From contig JANOVM010000059.1 in assembly GCA_031417395.1 (NCBI GenBank), forward strand, positions 29,559 to 93,558: a DNA stretch of 64,000 nt, given 5' to 3'. Position 1 is the stretch's first letter. Each line of letters begins with the position of its first letter. This DNA is from JADKIH01 sp031417395 (GTDB taxonomy: Bacteria; Bacteroidota; Bacteroidia; AKYH767-A; 2013-40CM-41-45). Position numbers and translations under genes: made by a program. This document shows positions 17,484 to 26,385 of the stretch, piece after piece. The notes beneath the pieces were generated by a model. It did not search any database. It had not been told where the DNA came from and saw only the letters and a program-made list of their open reading frames with translations.

Positions 17484-19477
17484 ACAGCCACTAATTCTTT
17501 TTTCAAGCTGCCTTTCTTTTCGGCAGAAAGCTTATACATCTTAATAACTCTTAAAAGCTCTCCAATACTCCAGGCTTGAGCAATACAGCCCCGTGATGTA
17601 TGTGGTTCCTCACCATCAAAAATTTCTGAGATATTTCCTATGCATCCATCGTTAAAATGAAGTGAAATATTTTCAATTACATTCTTTACTTCAGCTTTAC
17701 CTTTTTCGCCTTTCACTTTCATAATAGCATCAACATACGGACCAAGCAGCCAGCTCCAGACCGTTCCCTGGTGATAAGCACCGTCGCGATCAGTCTGATT
17801 GCCTCCGTAATAGCCTTTATAATCGGAATGATCGAGAGACAAACTTCTTAATCCGAAAGGTGTGTAAAGTTTTTCAGAAACGATTTTTAATATACTTTTC
17901 GCCTTCTCTCCTTCAATTAATGGATGCGGAAGTGAAATGGCAAACAATTGATTGGGCCTGATACTATCATCTTTATATCCATCCTTAATAAAATCATACA
18001 GGCATTGATTCTTCTCATTCCAAAAATAATCGGTGAACTTATCTTTTATTATTTTGGCCTGAAAAGTATAAATTTTAGCATTTAATTTTTCATCATTGAG
18101 TAAAAGTAATTCGGCATAAATGGATAGGGCATTATACCACAAGGCAGTTACCTCAACCGCGAGACCGATTCGAGGAGTTACCACCCAGTCCCCAACCTTG
18201 GCATCCATCCAGGTAAGCTGCTGACCTTCTTCTCCCTGAGAAAGAAAGCCATCCTTATCAGATTTAATATTAAAACGTGTTCCTTTTAAATGATAATGAA
18301 TTACCTCTCTTAAAATAGGCAGCAGCTCTGTCAATACAAACTCCTTGTCCTTTGTCGCTTCCAGATATTTCTTAATAGCAATAAAAAACCATAGCGTTGC
18401 ATCGACAGTATTGTATTCAGGAGCCTCACCATAATCAGGAAAACGGTTTGGGAGCATCCCTTTACTAATACTTCTTGCAAAAGCAGAAAGGATTTTTCGT
18501 GCATCGTCGTAGCGGCCTATACTTAAGCAAAGACCGGGTAAAGCAATCATGGTGTCGCGACCCCAATCACTGAACCAAGGGTATCCGGCAATGATAGTTT
18601 TTAAATAAGGTCCTCGCTTTACAATAAACTGGTCGGCAGCAAGTGCCAACGTTTTTTCAATTTCAGACTCTTCTTTAGCGGTTAAACGTTTTCTTCTCTC
18701 TTCTTCCTTACTAAATAGAGCCAAAGCATCTCTGCCTTCAGGATTCTCTGTAGAAACTATTACACCGAATGGAATACCCTTTTTAAGATTAACGGATATT
18801 TTTCCATAGGAAAACAAATCTTCGACAAAATCTGATCCACGATTCTGTTCAATTAAGTATTCAAAACTATAATACCAGTCAGGTTTATAATAAAAATCCG
18901 AATCGGGAGCTGAAATAAATAATTCAGGAATATTATTGTAAGGCTTTACTTCGAGTACAGAACTTTTGAAATTAAAATTTTGGTTTATTTCCCAATTGGC
19001 ATGTCCCAATGAATGAAAATCCCTTCCTGACACTAGAGGAAGTAAATCGAGCTGGACTTCATCATGTCCCTCAACAACCTCGTATATAACGATTGTAGTG
19101 TTCTCCCCCTGAATCGCTGCAATTGTCTTCTTTAATTCTACACCATTGGGAAGTTTATAAATCCATTCAGGAAAATAATTTTTTGAAAAAGACTTTAAAT
19201 AAGCATATCCCTTTGGAAAAACTGAACCGGGGTATTGATTGGAACTTAATTCAAATTTTTCTCCTTCAAATACGACTGTTTCTTCCAATTTGGAAAGCAA
19301 AACAACCCTTCCGACGGGAGGTTGAGTTGCAGCAATTAATATTCCGTGATAACGTCTTGAATTGCTTCCCGCTACAGTAGCGCTTGCATAACCACCAAGG
19401 CCATTTGTTTCGAGCCATTCCAAATCTGCAATTTGATTGAAATCGGCAGGGGAATTTAAATTAAAATCAAGCTTCAT
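17480..19477 (-). CDS. Glycogen debranching enzyme (amylo-alpha-1,6-glucosidase type)
   Basis: 665 residues. The N-terminal beta domain contains LEWLETNGLGGYASATVAG and SRRYHGILIA, a hallmark of bacterial GDE N-domains. The (alpha/alpha)6 barrel follows from about 275, with AGYPWFSDWGRDTMIALPGL, LPNRFPDYGEAPEYNTVDA and YHQGTVWSWLLGPY. It should hydrolyse alpha-1,6 branch points left after phosphorylase action on glycogen. Cytosolic. The gene is monocistronic here and not next to other glycogen genes. Its stop overlaps the convergent Rieske-fusion stop, so no terminator fits between them. Confidence 0.92.
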   Translation of the reverse strand: MKLDFNLNSPADFNQIADLEWLETNGLGGYASATVAGSNSRRYHGILIAATQPPVGRVVLLSKLEETVVFEGEKFELSSNQYPGSVFPKGYAYLKSFSKNYFPEWIYKLPNGVELKKTIAAIQGENTTIVIYEVVEGHDEVQLDLLPLVSGRDFHSLGHANWEINQNFNFKSSVLEVKPYNNIPELFISAPDSDFYYKPDWYYSFEYLIEQNRGSDFVEDLFSYGKISVNLKKGIPFGVIVSTENPEGRDALALFSKEEERRKRLTAKEESEIEKTLALAADQFIVKRGPYLKTIIAGYPWFSDWGRDTMIALPGLCLSIGRYDDARKILSAFARSISKGMLPNRFPDYGEAPEYNTVDATLWFFIAIKKYLEATKDKEFVLTELLPILREVIHYHLKGTRFNIKSDKDGFLSQGEEGQQLTWMDAKVGDWVVTPRIGLAVEVTALWYNALSIYAELLLLNDEKLNAKIYTFQAKIIKDKFTDYFWNEKNQCLYDFIKDGYKDDSIRPNQLFAISLPHPLIEGEKAKSILKIVSEKLYTPFGLRSLSLDHSDYKGYYGGNQTDRDGAYHQGTVWSWLLGPYVDAIMKVKGEKGKAEVKNVIENISLHFNDGCIGNISEIFDGEEPHTSRGCIAQAWSIGELLRVIKMYKLSAEKKGSLKKELVAV

Positions 19478-19663
19478 AAATGAAATTGAAAGTTTATAAA
19501 TTTATGCATTTTTCTTTCATTATTTCCATTTATTTTAACAATTAATACATTTTTTTTTAACAAATCATGTCGAATATAATATGCTAAACCCGCACTAATA
19601 AAAGAATGATTATTATAGAATATAATATTTCATAGATGCCTATAAAATTAAAAGAATGATTTT

Positions 19664-20662
19664 TTAATTCACCACAATTCTTGAATTAATTATTTCGCCA
19701 TCAGTAAAACAAATTTTAATAAAATACATTCCCTTCTTTAATTCCGAAACATTTACAGTATACTCAGCAAAGTTCCGATTCGTGGTTTTCATCTCCTCTT
19801 CTCCATGAATGTTATAAAAAATAACCTCAATGGCAGGGGCATTCAATTCTACTTTCACAGTATTGTAAGCCGGATTTGGGAAAATTCGTGCGCGTAATTT
19901 TTTATTCTCCGATTGTACATAGGTTTGACTGCATCCTCCCCAGTTATCAAACATAACCTGCAAGGAGTCTATAGGATCATGGTTACCCGGAAAAGTATTA
20001 ACGGTTAAATCGAGATAAAGTGGGCCTGTCGTATCAGCCGGTTCAGCAACTCTAACAAAAGCAGAGTACGTGGAGATTCCATAAGGAGCGCATCTTGTAT
20101 CAGCACCAATTACCTTTGCACCCTGTAAAGCAGCCATAAGTTTGCATGCAAGACTTCCGGGAGTATTGACAAAACGGCTTTGCATGGAGTCAAGAATTTC
20201 CTGTCCAAGTAAAATATTTCCCTGAATTGAATAATTAACTCCGGCAATATGGTTTTTGTAACTACTACAATTAGAGCCGGTATAAGCTGCACTATGCACA
20301 CCATTTACCAGATCTACAATTCCATATTGCCGAACCAGGGGATTATTCTGAACGTCATTGGCAATGAGGGAATCAATTATTCTTGCCGGCGTATATCCGG
20401 AATCCATTAAAATTCTGGCATAGTTCTGATTGGCGGAAAGGTACGATGCCTGCGTATGAATAACACCCACTCCGGGGTGAACATCGCTGATTATTATGGC
20501 ACTTGTGGAAGCACTTGTAATACACGTTGCGCCTGCACTTCCAACCTGCCCTGTTACTGAATCCACGGCGCAGATAGAAAAAGTATCTTGTCCAAATGTC
20601 CAAAATGGTATTTGAAGAATTGCATAAAAAGAACAACATATAAGTAGATTATATTTTCTCAT
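19664..20662 (-). CDS. Secreted DUF1028-family protein with T9SS sorting tail
   Basis: 332 residues from the start at 20662, where MRKYNLLICCSFYAILQIPF forms a proper signal peptide; an ATG 36 bases upstream only adds polar residues. The central domain (DTFSICAVDSVTGQVGSAGATC onward to about 250) is DUF1028, related to Ntn-hydrolases, with the mature N-terminal region SICAVD. The C-terminus (from about 265, RIFPNPAYNTVKVEL to SRIVVN) is a type A T9SS sorting domain. The product should be exported to the surface or medium. Enzyme activity of DUF1028 is not established. No operon partner. Confidence 0.85.
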   Translation of the reverse strand: MRKYNLLICCSFYAILQIPFWTFGQDTFSICAVDSVTGQVGSAGATCITSASTSAIIISDVHPGVGVIHTQASYLSANQNYARILMDSGYTPARIIDSLIANDVQNNPLVRQYGIVDLVNGVHSAAYTGSNCSSYKNHIAGVNYSIQGNILLGQEILDSMQSRFVNTPGSLACKLMAALQGAKVIGADTRCAPYGISTYSAFVRVAEPADTTGPLYLDLTVNTFPGNHDPIDSLQVMFDNWGGCSQTYVQSENKKLRARIFPNPAYNTVKVELNAPAIEVIFYNIHGEEEMKTTNRNFAEYTVNVSELKKGMYFIKICFTDGEIINSRIVVN

Positions 20663-20834
20663 CAGCCGGCATTGCCTATTAAGATTCAGGACATTCAAAT
20701 GTATAAAATTTATTGCGATAAAAATGTTTCATAAATTTCAGTTTAAAATTTGACCTCGGGAATCTTTCGATATTCTGGCTTTTTAGAAAAATAATCTATT
20801 AACTAGTGATAAAAAGTTAATTTAAAAAAGTATA

Positions 20835-20873
20835 GCCACGAATGCACGAATAATCCATTCGTGCATTCGTGGC
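20835..20873 (-). terminator. 17-bp hairpin followed by T-run, downstream of usp gene 1
   Basis: GCCACGAATGCACGAA and TTCGTGCATTCGTGGC pair perfectly; one further T-A pair closes a 5-base loop. On the minus strand the stem is followed within 6 bases by TTTTTT, as expected of an intrinsic terminator for the universal stress gene ending at 20901. The arm sequence is also reminiscent of dispersed intergenic repeats. Confidence 0.65.
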
Positions 20874-20900
20874 AATAATCATCTTAGATAAACAGTTAAA

Positions 20901-21755
20901 CTAAAATTTATCCATAATAGGACTCTCAGAAATCTTTAATGCCAGTAATGGAATTTTGGTTTTATAAGAAGTAATTTTTGTTACGCTCTGATTAAATAAA
21001 GAGCCGGGAAAATGCCTGCTGTGCGTGAACATAACCAGTAAATCGGCTTTGTTTTTTGCGAGAAAGTATTCTATTCCTTCTGAAACCGATGTGCTTTTTG
21101 AAATGTACCCCGAAAGTTTAGGATATTTTATCCTGTTTTTAATTTTTTGAGTCATTTCAGTAATTTTTTCATCGCTATGGATCATATGTTCATCGTCGAC
21201 AAAAACAAAAATAATTTCGGCCTCAAAGTGCGCTGCAAAGGAAGTAATGGATAAGGCTGAATTAATATTATCTTCATGCAAATCCGTAGCAAATACTATT
21301 TTCTTTATCCCCTTAAATTCACTCTCAGGAGGAATACATAAAACAGGACATTCTGCTTTTGCAATAATTGAAGCTGCAGTGCTTCCTAAAAGAAGTCTCC
21401 TAATTTTACTTTCACTGGTTTTGCCAATTACGAGAAGATCGGCATCCCTTTTCCTGGCAAAAGAACTAATTTCATGTTGTTTTTCTCCTTCTATTAAAAG
21501 AGTTTCATAGGTAACATCCTTATACTTTTCCTTTAATTTCAATACAAGTTCGCTTAATTTAGCATGTGCCTTGGACTTGTATTCTTCTTCCTGATTCCGC
21601 ACGGCTTCCATGGGAAGGTCGCTGTACAGGGAGGGAGCCTCGTAAATATGCAAAATTGTTATTGCAGACTTGAAGTCATTACCAAGTGCAGAAGCATATT
21701 CTATAGCCTGATCAGAAACTTTTGAAAAGTCCGTTGGACAGATGATTGTTTTCAT
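20901..21755 (-). CDS. Universal stress protein, tandem UspA domains (copy 1)
   Basis: 284 residues with two UspA domains (about 1-145 and 150-284), starting MKTIICPTDFSKVSDQAIEYA. The usual ATP-binding pattern G-x2-G-x9-G-S/T is altered in domain 1 to GKTS-x9-GST, so the second glycine is lost and ATP binding may be weak. UspA proteins accumulate in stress or low oxygen and modulate other proteins. Two FNR/CRP-like palindromes lie 78-111 bases upstream in the shared divergent promoter region, and a strong terminator follows. It is transcribed away from the envelope operon. Two further copies are at 29616 and 33024. Confidence 0.9.
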   Translation of the reverse strand: MKTIICPTDFSKVSDQAIEYASALGNDFKSAITILHIYEAPSLYSDLPMEAVRNQEEEYKSKAHAKLSELVLKLKEKYKDVTYETLLIEGEKQHEISSFARKRDADLLVIGKTSESKIRRLLLGSTAASIIAKAECPVLCIPPESEFKGIKKIVFATDLHEDNINSALSITSFAAHFEAEIIFVFVDDEHMIHSDEKITEMTQKIKNRIKYPKLSGYISKSTSVSEGIEYFLAKNKADLLVMFTHSRHFPGSLFNQSVTKITSYKTKIPLLALKISESPIMDKF

Positions 21756-21832
21756 TTTGAAATGGTTAAATACTTTTTAATTTATACGTTATAAGAATAA
21801 ATAAAATTCATTTATTGTACATTTAAACTCTA

Positions 21833-21866
21833 TGATACTTGTCATTGATTTGAATGATACTAATCA
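21833..21866. promoter_or_regulatory. Twin TGA-N6-TCA sites between usp1 and the envelope operon
   Basis: TGATACTTGTCA (21833-21844) and TGATACTAATCA (21855-21866) lie 22 bp apart centre to centre, about two helical turns. The second is a perfect TGAT-N4-ATCA palindrome. GACTTTTA at 21890-21897 ends 36.5 nt beyond its centre in the direction of the plus-strand operon. Both fit CRP/FNR-family binding sites; regulator identity is inference. Confidence 0.65.
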
Positions 21867-21925
21867 TCACAAAAATTAAAAAATTATTCGACTTTTATAA
21901 AAAGCAATAAACTAAACGTCAATCT

Positions 21926-22285
21926 ATGGAACAAAAACCTCCTACCAAATTCGACCACCTAATTAACAATGTGGAAGAATATTTTAAAACAAGGCAGGAA
22001 TTAAGCAAATTGATTGCCATTCAAAAAACAAGTGCTGTGGCAGGAGGTTTGTTTTCCTCTATAGTAATATTTCTTCTGTTCTTTTTTGTTATTGTTTTTG
22101 CAAGTATTTCACTGGCATATTTTATTGCCATGTATACAGGCAAGCCTTACCTTGGATTTGCTGTCATCACGTTAATATACCTTATTGCCGGACTAATAGC
22201 TTATGCAAAAAGAAAAACTTTACTGGAAAAGCCAATAATGAATGCCATGATTAATAACTTTTTTAAAGAAGAAGATCATGAATAA
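21926..22285 (+). CDS. Holin-like / phage holin superfamily III membrane protein
   Basis: 119 residues. An amphipathic N-terminal helix (about 8-45) leads into two strong membrane segments, about 48-78 and 85-110, joined by a short YTGKPY loop, with a basic end. This layout matches small DUF1469/Holin-X family membrane proteins found in chromosomal stress operons, where a lytic role is unproven. First gene of a seven-gene plus-strand operon that reaches 27834; it overlaps the next gene by 8 bases. The FNR/CRP-like sites upstream suggest control together with the stress genes. Confidence 0.7.
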   Translation: MEQKPPTKFDHLINNVEEYFKTRQELSKLIAIQKTSAVAGGLFSSIVIFLLFFFVIVFASISLAYFIAMYTGKPYLGFAVITLIYLIAGLIAYAKRKTLLEKPIMNAMINNFFKEEDHE

Positions 22286-22661
22286 AATTGAAAATGTAAA
22301 TCAACTCGACGCCGAAATTAAACGCTTACGTTATGCAGCCAAACAGCAGGAAGTAGAACTGAAAAACAACCTCAAAGATATCCGGGAAGACTTCAGACCT
22401 GAAAATATTTTACTAAACAGCCTTGCTTCCTTTACAGGTATAAAAATTGACAAGAAAGAATTCTTTAAAGAAGGGCTTGCTTATGCATTGTCAATAATCA
22501 TTCAACGATTTGTACTAAAAACCGAAAGAAAAATAGAAGACAGAACCTACGAATTTCTGGATAACGTATTTGAACGGATTAAAAGATTTATGGGTAAACA
22601 TACTTCTACAGAAGCAAAACGGGAGCAAAGAAAAGAAGATAAGAATGATGCATCTGTCTGA
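22278..22661 (+). CDS. Hypothetical protein of the envelope operon
   Basis: 127 residues, mostly charged helix. Residues 5-35 look coiled-coil (LDAEIKRLRYAAKQQEVELK). A mildly hydrophobic stretch at about 70-82 (GLAYALSIIIQRFVL) may touch the membrane, and the tail is very lysine- and glutamate-rich. No known family recognised. The 8-base overlap with the holin-like gene suggests translational coupling and a joint role, perhaps as a cytoplasmic partner of that membrane protein. Confidence 0.6.
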   Translation: MNKIENVNQLDAEIKRLRYAAKQQEVELKNNLKDIREDFRPENILLNSLASFTGIKIDKKEFFKEGLAYALSIIIQRFVLKTERKIEDRTYEFLDNVFERIKRFMGKHTSTEAKREQRKEDKNDASV

Positions 22662-22712
22662 CTTTTTAAAGTAAACCCTTTCTTTTTTTAGTTTTAATAA
22701 ACGCAGATTTAT

Positions 22713-23783
22713 ATGGATAATATGGCTATGCCGCAGGTTCCTTTAAGCGGACAGAAATTTTCGTTCTTAAAAATATTGCTTTATGTTGTCCTGATAGGCA
22801 TAATTCTATATTTCGGAAAAGATCTTTTTATACCGCTAAGCTTTTCTTTTTTCATAAGCTTTATTTTATATCCTATTTGTCAATGGCTGGAAAACCATGG
22901 ATTTAATCGTGCCATGGCCGTTTTTGTTTGTATCTTCCTCCTTCTGGCGCTTGTTTTTACAATATTATTTTTATTGGGACAACAGTTAATCAGTTTTTCT
23001 ATAGAATGGGCATCCTTGAAAACAAAACTTCTGGATACACTAAATCAACTAAGTCGCTTTCTGACCGAACGTTTAAATATTGACAAAGAAGAGCAAATGT
23101 CGTGGCTTAAAAACATACGTAATGATTCTTCTTCCGGTACACTTAGTTTCTTAAAAGACACATTGTATTCCTCAGGCATATGGCTCGTTCTTGTTTTATT
23201 AATACCTATTTTCTCAGCTCTTATTCTATATTACAGAACGATGTTTGTAAAAGTATTGTATCTTCTATTTTCTCCTGAAAAAAAAGCGGTCATTCAAAAA
23301 ATACTCCACCTAACAGTGAATACTTATTACAACTTTATTAAAGGAATGGCCATTGTTTATCTTATAGTTGGTATACTAAACAGCGTTGGACTTTGGATTA
23401 TAGGTATACCACACCCTTTTCTATTTGGATTTATTGCTTCAGTGTTCACAATAATTCCATACATTGGGATAATTATAGCCGCAATTTTTCCGGTAACTGT
23501 TTCCTGGCTGACCTACAGTTCTGTCTGGTATCCAATAGGTGTAATTCTGATATTTACATTTGTGCAATACCTGGAAGCTAACCTGATTTTCCCAATGGCT
23601 GTAAGCAGCAAGTTAAATCTTAATACTTTTGTAACAATTATTATGATAATTGCAGGAGGAATTCTATGGGGAGCCGCAGGCATGATTTTATTTATACCAT
23701 ACCTTGCCATTGTTAAATTAATCGCAGATAATACAGAAGAATTAAAAGCCCTTTCTATATTGCTGGGAACGAAAAACAGTTAA
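22713..23783 (+). CDS. AI-2E family transporter (PerM/TqsA-like)
   Basis: 356 residues with about eight membrane segments. Two or three lie at the start, a soluble region (about 95-145), then a cluster with GIPHPFLFGFIASVFTIIPY and the terminal GGILWGAAGMILFIPYLAI, all typical of the AI-2E transporter family. Members export autoinducer-2 or act as Na+/H+ antiporters; the substrate cannot be told here. Third gene of the envelope operon, 51 bases after the previous gene and 13 before the MlaE homologue. Confidence 0.85.
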   Translation: MDNMAMPQVPLSGQKFSFLKILLYVVLIGIILYFGKDLFIPLSFSFFISFILYPICQWLENHGFNRAMAVFVCIFLLLALVFTILFLLGQQLISFSIEWASLKTKLLDTLNQLSRFLTERLNIDKEEQMSWLKNIRNDSSSGTLSFLKDTLYSSGIWLVLVLLIPIFSALILYYRTMFVKVLYLLFSPEKKAVIQKILHLTVNTYYNFIKGMAIVYLIVGILNSVGLWIIGIPHPFLFGFIASVFTIIPYIGIIIAAIFPVTVSWLTYSSVWYPIGVILIFTFVQYLEANLIFPMAVSSKLNLNTFVTIIMIIAGGILWGAAGMILFIPYLAIVKLIADNTEELKALSILLGTKNS

Positions 23784-23796
23784 ATTATTTCTTCCA

Positions 23797-24609
23797 ATGA
23801 ATCTGAAAAATAAAAATGGCGAAGAGGGAATATTTTTTTCTTTACTTTCCCCCGGACTGAAATCCTTTTTTGAAGAAGCCGGTGAAATCTCAAGGTTTGC
23901 TGCTCGTTTTTTCAGAGAAGTATTTTTTCCACCATATGAATTCAGAGAAGTTGTCAGACAATCGTATGAAATAGGATTTCGCTCTCTGCCTTTGGTCGGA
24001 CTTACAGCTTTCATTATCGGACTTGTAATCACGCTGCAGTCAAGACCAACCCTTGTAGAGTTCGGTGCTGAATCCTGGCTGCCTGCCATGGTAGGAATCA
24101 GCATTATCCGTGAAATTGGTCCCGTAATAACTGCATTAATCTGCGCCGGAAAGATCGGTTCCGGAATTGGAGCCGAATTGGGCTCAATGAAAGTTACAGA
24201 ACAGATAGATGCCATGGAGGTAAGCGGCACCAACCCCTTTAAATACATTGTTGTTTCCCGAATCATCAGCACAACTTTAATGATTCCAATCCTGGTTATT
24301 ATTGGAGATACAATTGCATTGTACGGAGCCTTTCTTGCAGTCAAGATCAAGGGAGCTGTGAGCCTCACATTGTTTTTTCACCAGGTTTTTGAAAGTATAG
24401 AGTTTACAGATGTAATGCCTGCTTTTATAAAATCCTTCTTCTTTGGCTTCGCTATAGGTTTAATTGGATGTTACAAAGGTTATAATTCAAAAAAAGGTAC
24501 GGAAGGTGTTGGGCGATCGGCAAACTCTGCTGTCGTTGTTGCTTCATTATTGGTTTTCATTATAGATTTAATTGCAGTGCAGATTACTGAGTTTTTTGGT
24601 TTCATATGA
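23797..24609 (+). CDS. MlaE-type ABC transporter permease
   Basis: 270 residues with five or six membrane helices. The family signature is clear: GLTAFIIGLVITLQ, IIREIGPVITALICAGKIGS, GAELGSMKVTEQIDAMEVSG and NPFKYIVVSRII. MlaE homologues form the inner-membrane channel of a lipid transporter that moves phospholipids between the inner and outer membranes. The next gene overlaps by 4 bases (ATGA) and encodes its ATPase, and the MCE protein follows. No MlaB or MlaC gene is adjacent, which is common outside Proteobacteria. Confidence 0.92.
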   Translation: MNLKNKNGEEGIFFSLLSPGLKSFFEEAGEISRFAARFFREVFFPPYEFREVVRQSYEIGFRSLPLVGLTAFIIGLVITLQSRPTLVEFGAESWLPAMVGISIIREIGPVITALICAGKIGSGIGAELGSMKVTEQIDAMEVSGTNPFKYIVVSRIISTTLMIPILVIIGDTIALYGAFLAVKIKGAVSLTLFFHQVFESIEFTDVMPAFIKSFFFGFAIGLIGCYKGYNSKKGTEGVGRSANSAVVVASLLVFIIDLIAVQITEFFGFI

Positions 24610-25391
24610 TGGATAAAAACGGATTGGAATTGGCAGAAACACCCCCACCTGAAAAATTGGGAGAACCTATTATTGAAATTAATCAGCTCTATAAATCATT
24701 TGGGGAAAATCATGTATTAAATGGTTTTAATTTTTCACTAAAAAGAGGAGAAAATGCAGTTGTACTCGGAAAATCGGGTTGCGGAAAATCAGTATTAATT
24801 AAATGCATTGTCGGTCTTTTAAAATATGAATCCGGCTCAATTAAAATTTTCGACAATGAGGTAAGTGAATTAAAACAACATGAATTGGATTTAATACGGG
24901 CCCGAATTGGTTTTGTTTTTCAAAGCAGTGCCTTGTACGATAGCATGACAGTCAGAGAAAACCTCGAATTTCCTCTAAGAAGGCACAAAAAAGATAAAAC
25001 CAAGGAAGAAATAAAAGAGCTGGTAGATGAAACTTTAAATAATGTAGGCTTGTTAAATGCTATTGACCTTATGCCCTCGGAACTCTCCGGTGGAATGAGG
25101 AAAAGAATTGGATTGGCAAGAGCACTTATTCTTAAACCGGAAATAATACTCTATGACGAACCGACTACAGGTCTCGATCCGATTACTGCAAAAGAAATAA
25201 GCAACCTCATGCTTCAAATGCAAAAGAAATACCACACTTCATCAATAATTATTTCACACGACATGCATTGTGCGAAACTTACAGCTAATAAACTGGTAGT
25301 TTTGATTAACGGAATCAACTATGCAAACGGTACGTTTGAAGAAGTCGAAAAAAATAAAGATCCCTTAGTACATGCTTTTTTTGAAGGCTGA
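24606..25391 (+). CDS. MlaF-type ABC transporter ATP-binding protein
   Basis: 261 residues. Walker A GKSGCGKS is at 55-62, the Q-loop FQSSALYDS near 105, the signature LSGGMRKR at 160-167, Walker B ILYDEPTTGLDP at 181-192 and the switch histidine in ISHDMH. It powers lipid transport by the adjacent permease. The start ATG overlaps the permease stop (ATGA), indicating coupled translation. The MCE subunit gene starts 5 bases after its stop. Confidence 0.93.
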   Translation: MMDKNGLELAETPPPEKLGEPIIEINQLYKSFGENHVLNGFNFSLKRGENAVVLGKSGCGKSVLIKCIVGLLKYESGSIKIFDNEVSELKQHELDLIRARIGFVFQSSALYDSMTVRENLEFPLRRHKKDKTKEEIKELVDETLNNVGLLNAIDLMPSELSGGMRKRIGLARALILKPEIILYDEPTTGLDPITAKEISNLMLQMQKKYHTSSIIISHDMHCAKLTANKLVVLINGINYANGTFEEVEKNKDPLVHAFFEG

Positions 25392-25396
25392 TAATA

Positions 25397-26374
25397 ATGA
25401 ATAAAGAAATTACAAGAAATATCAGACTGGGAATTTTTGTCATTGGAGGCGCATTGCTTCTTGTGATAGGCCTTTATTTTATTGGCAGCAATAAAAACAT
25501 GTTTGGAAAAACCATAACCCTTTATTCAAGCTTTGCAAATGTGGAAGGATTGCAAATAGGAAATAATGTTCGTTATTCGGGTATAGATGTTGGTACTGTT
25601 GAAGATATTGAAATAATAAATGATACGACCATTCGCGTTAAATTGTCATTGAAACAGGACTTAAAAAACGTCATCAGAAAAAATTCTATTGCAAGTGTTG
25701 GTACTGACGGCTTAATGGGAAACAAACTTATCAATTTGGATCCGGGAACGATGGATTCTCCTCTGGTAAGTGATGGTGACATCCTTGCCGGGACGCATCC
25801 TGTTAACACTCAAAACATGTTGCGAACACTTGAGTTTACAAACGATAACATCTCAGTAATTTCGAGTAATCTGAAAAATATTACGAATAATATTAGCAGG
25901 AACAAAGGGACACTCTACAAAATGCTCCTGGATACAACATTAGCTGAACGATTGTATCATACTATAAGTAACATTGAAATTGTAGGCAACAATCTAACAC
26001 TTATTACCCATGACCTAACAGGTATTACTTCAGAAATGAAGGATGGAAAAGGAATCATGGGGACCTTGCTGAATGATACTTCCATGGCCTCGAATTTACG
26101 GGAGGCCATTAATAAGGTTAAAGAAAGCGGCGAGCAGATAAATTCCACTACTGCTGAATTAAAAAGCACACTTCAGAAAATCAATAATGGCGAAGGCACT
26201 GCGGGCGTCCTTATTAACGATACTGCTACAGCCAATAAAATTAAAAAAAGTATAATAAACATTGAAAACAGCACCAGAAATTTCAATGAAAATATGGAAG
26301 GACTAAAACATAGTTTTCTTTTACGCGGCTATTTCCGGAGACAGGCTAAAAAAAGCGGCTCCGGGCAAAAATAG
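25397..26374 (+). CDS. MlaD-type MCE-domain lipid-binding protein
   Basis: 325 residues. One N-terminal membrane anchor (about 10-28) is followed by a single MCE domain (about 38-115, with EGLQIGNNVRYSGIDVGTVEDI). A long helical, asparagine-rich stalk follows, with repeated units of the type L-x-x-G-x-G-T-x-G-x-L-x-N-D-T near 215, 245 and 275. It should form a hexameric ring and needle in the periplasm that guides lipids for the MlaEF ABC pump. Last core subunit of the transporter, 11 bases before the L,D-transpeptidase gene. Confidence 0.9.
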   Translation: MNKEITRNIRLGIFVIGGALLLVIGLYFIGSNKNMFGKTITLYSSFANVEGLQIGNNVRYSGIDVGTVEDIEIINDTTIRVKLSLKQDLKNVIRKNSIASVGTDGLMGNKLINLDPGTMDSPLVSDGDILAGTHPVNTQNMLRTLEFTNDNISVISSNLKNITNNISRNKGTLYKMLLDTTLAERLYHTISNIEIVGNNLTLITHDLTGITSEMKDGKGIMGTLLNDTSMASNLREAINKVKESGEQINSTTAELKSTLQKINNGEGTAGVLINDTATANKIKKSIINIENSTRNFNENMEGLKHSFLLRGYFRRQAKKSGSGQK

Positions 26375-26385
26375 AATTTCGCACC

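Noticed and set aside
20835..20873. Insertion sequence terminal repeats
   Set aside because: The two arms are 6-7 bases apart and enclose no gene; a hairpin terminator followed by a T-run explains them better.
23742..24368. 208-residue minus-strand frame opposite the MlaE permease
   Set aside because: The plus strand has full MlaE motifs; the opposite frame is a shadow with no family match.
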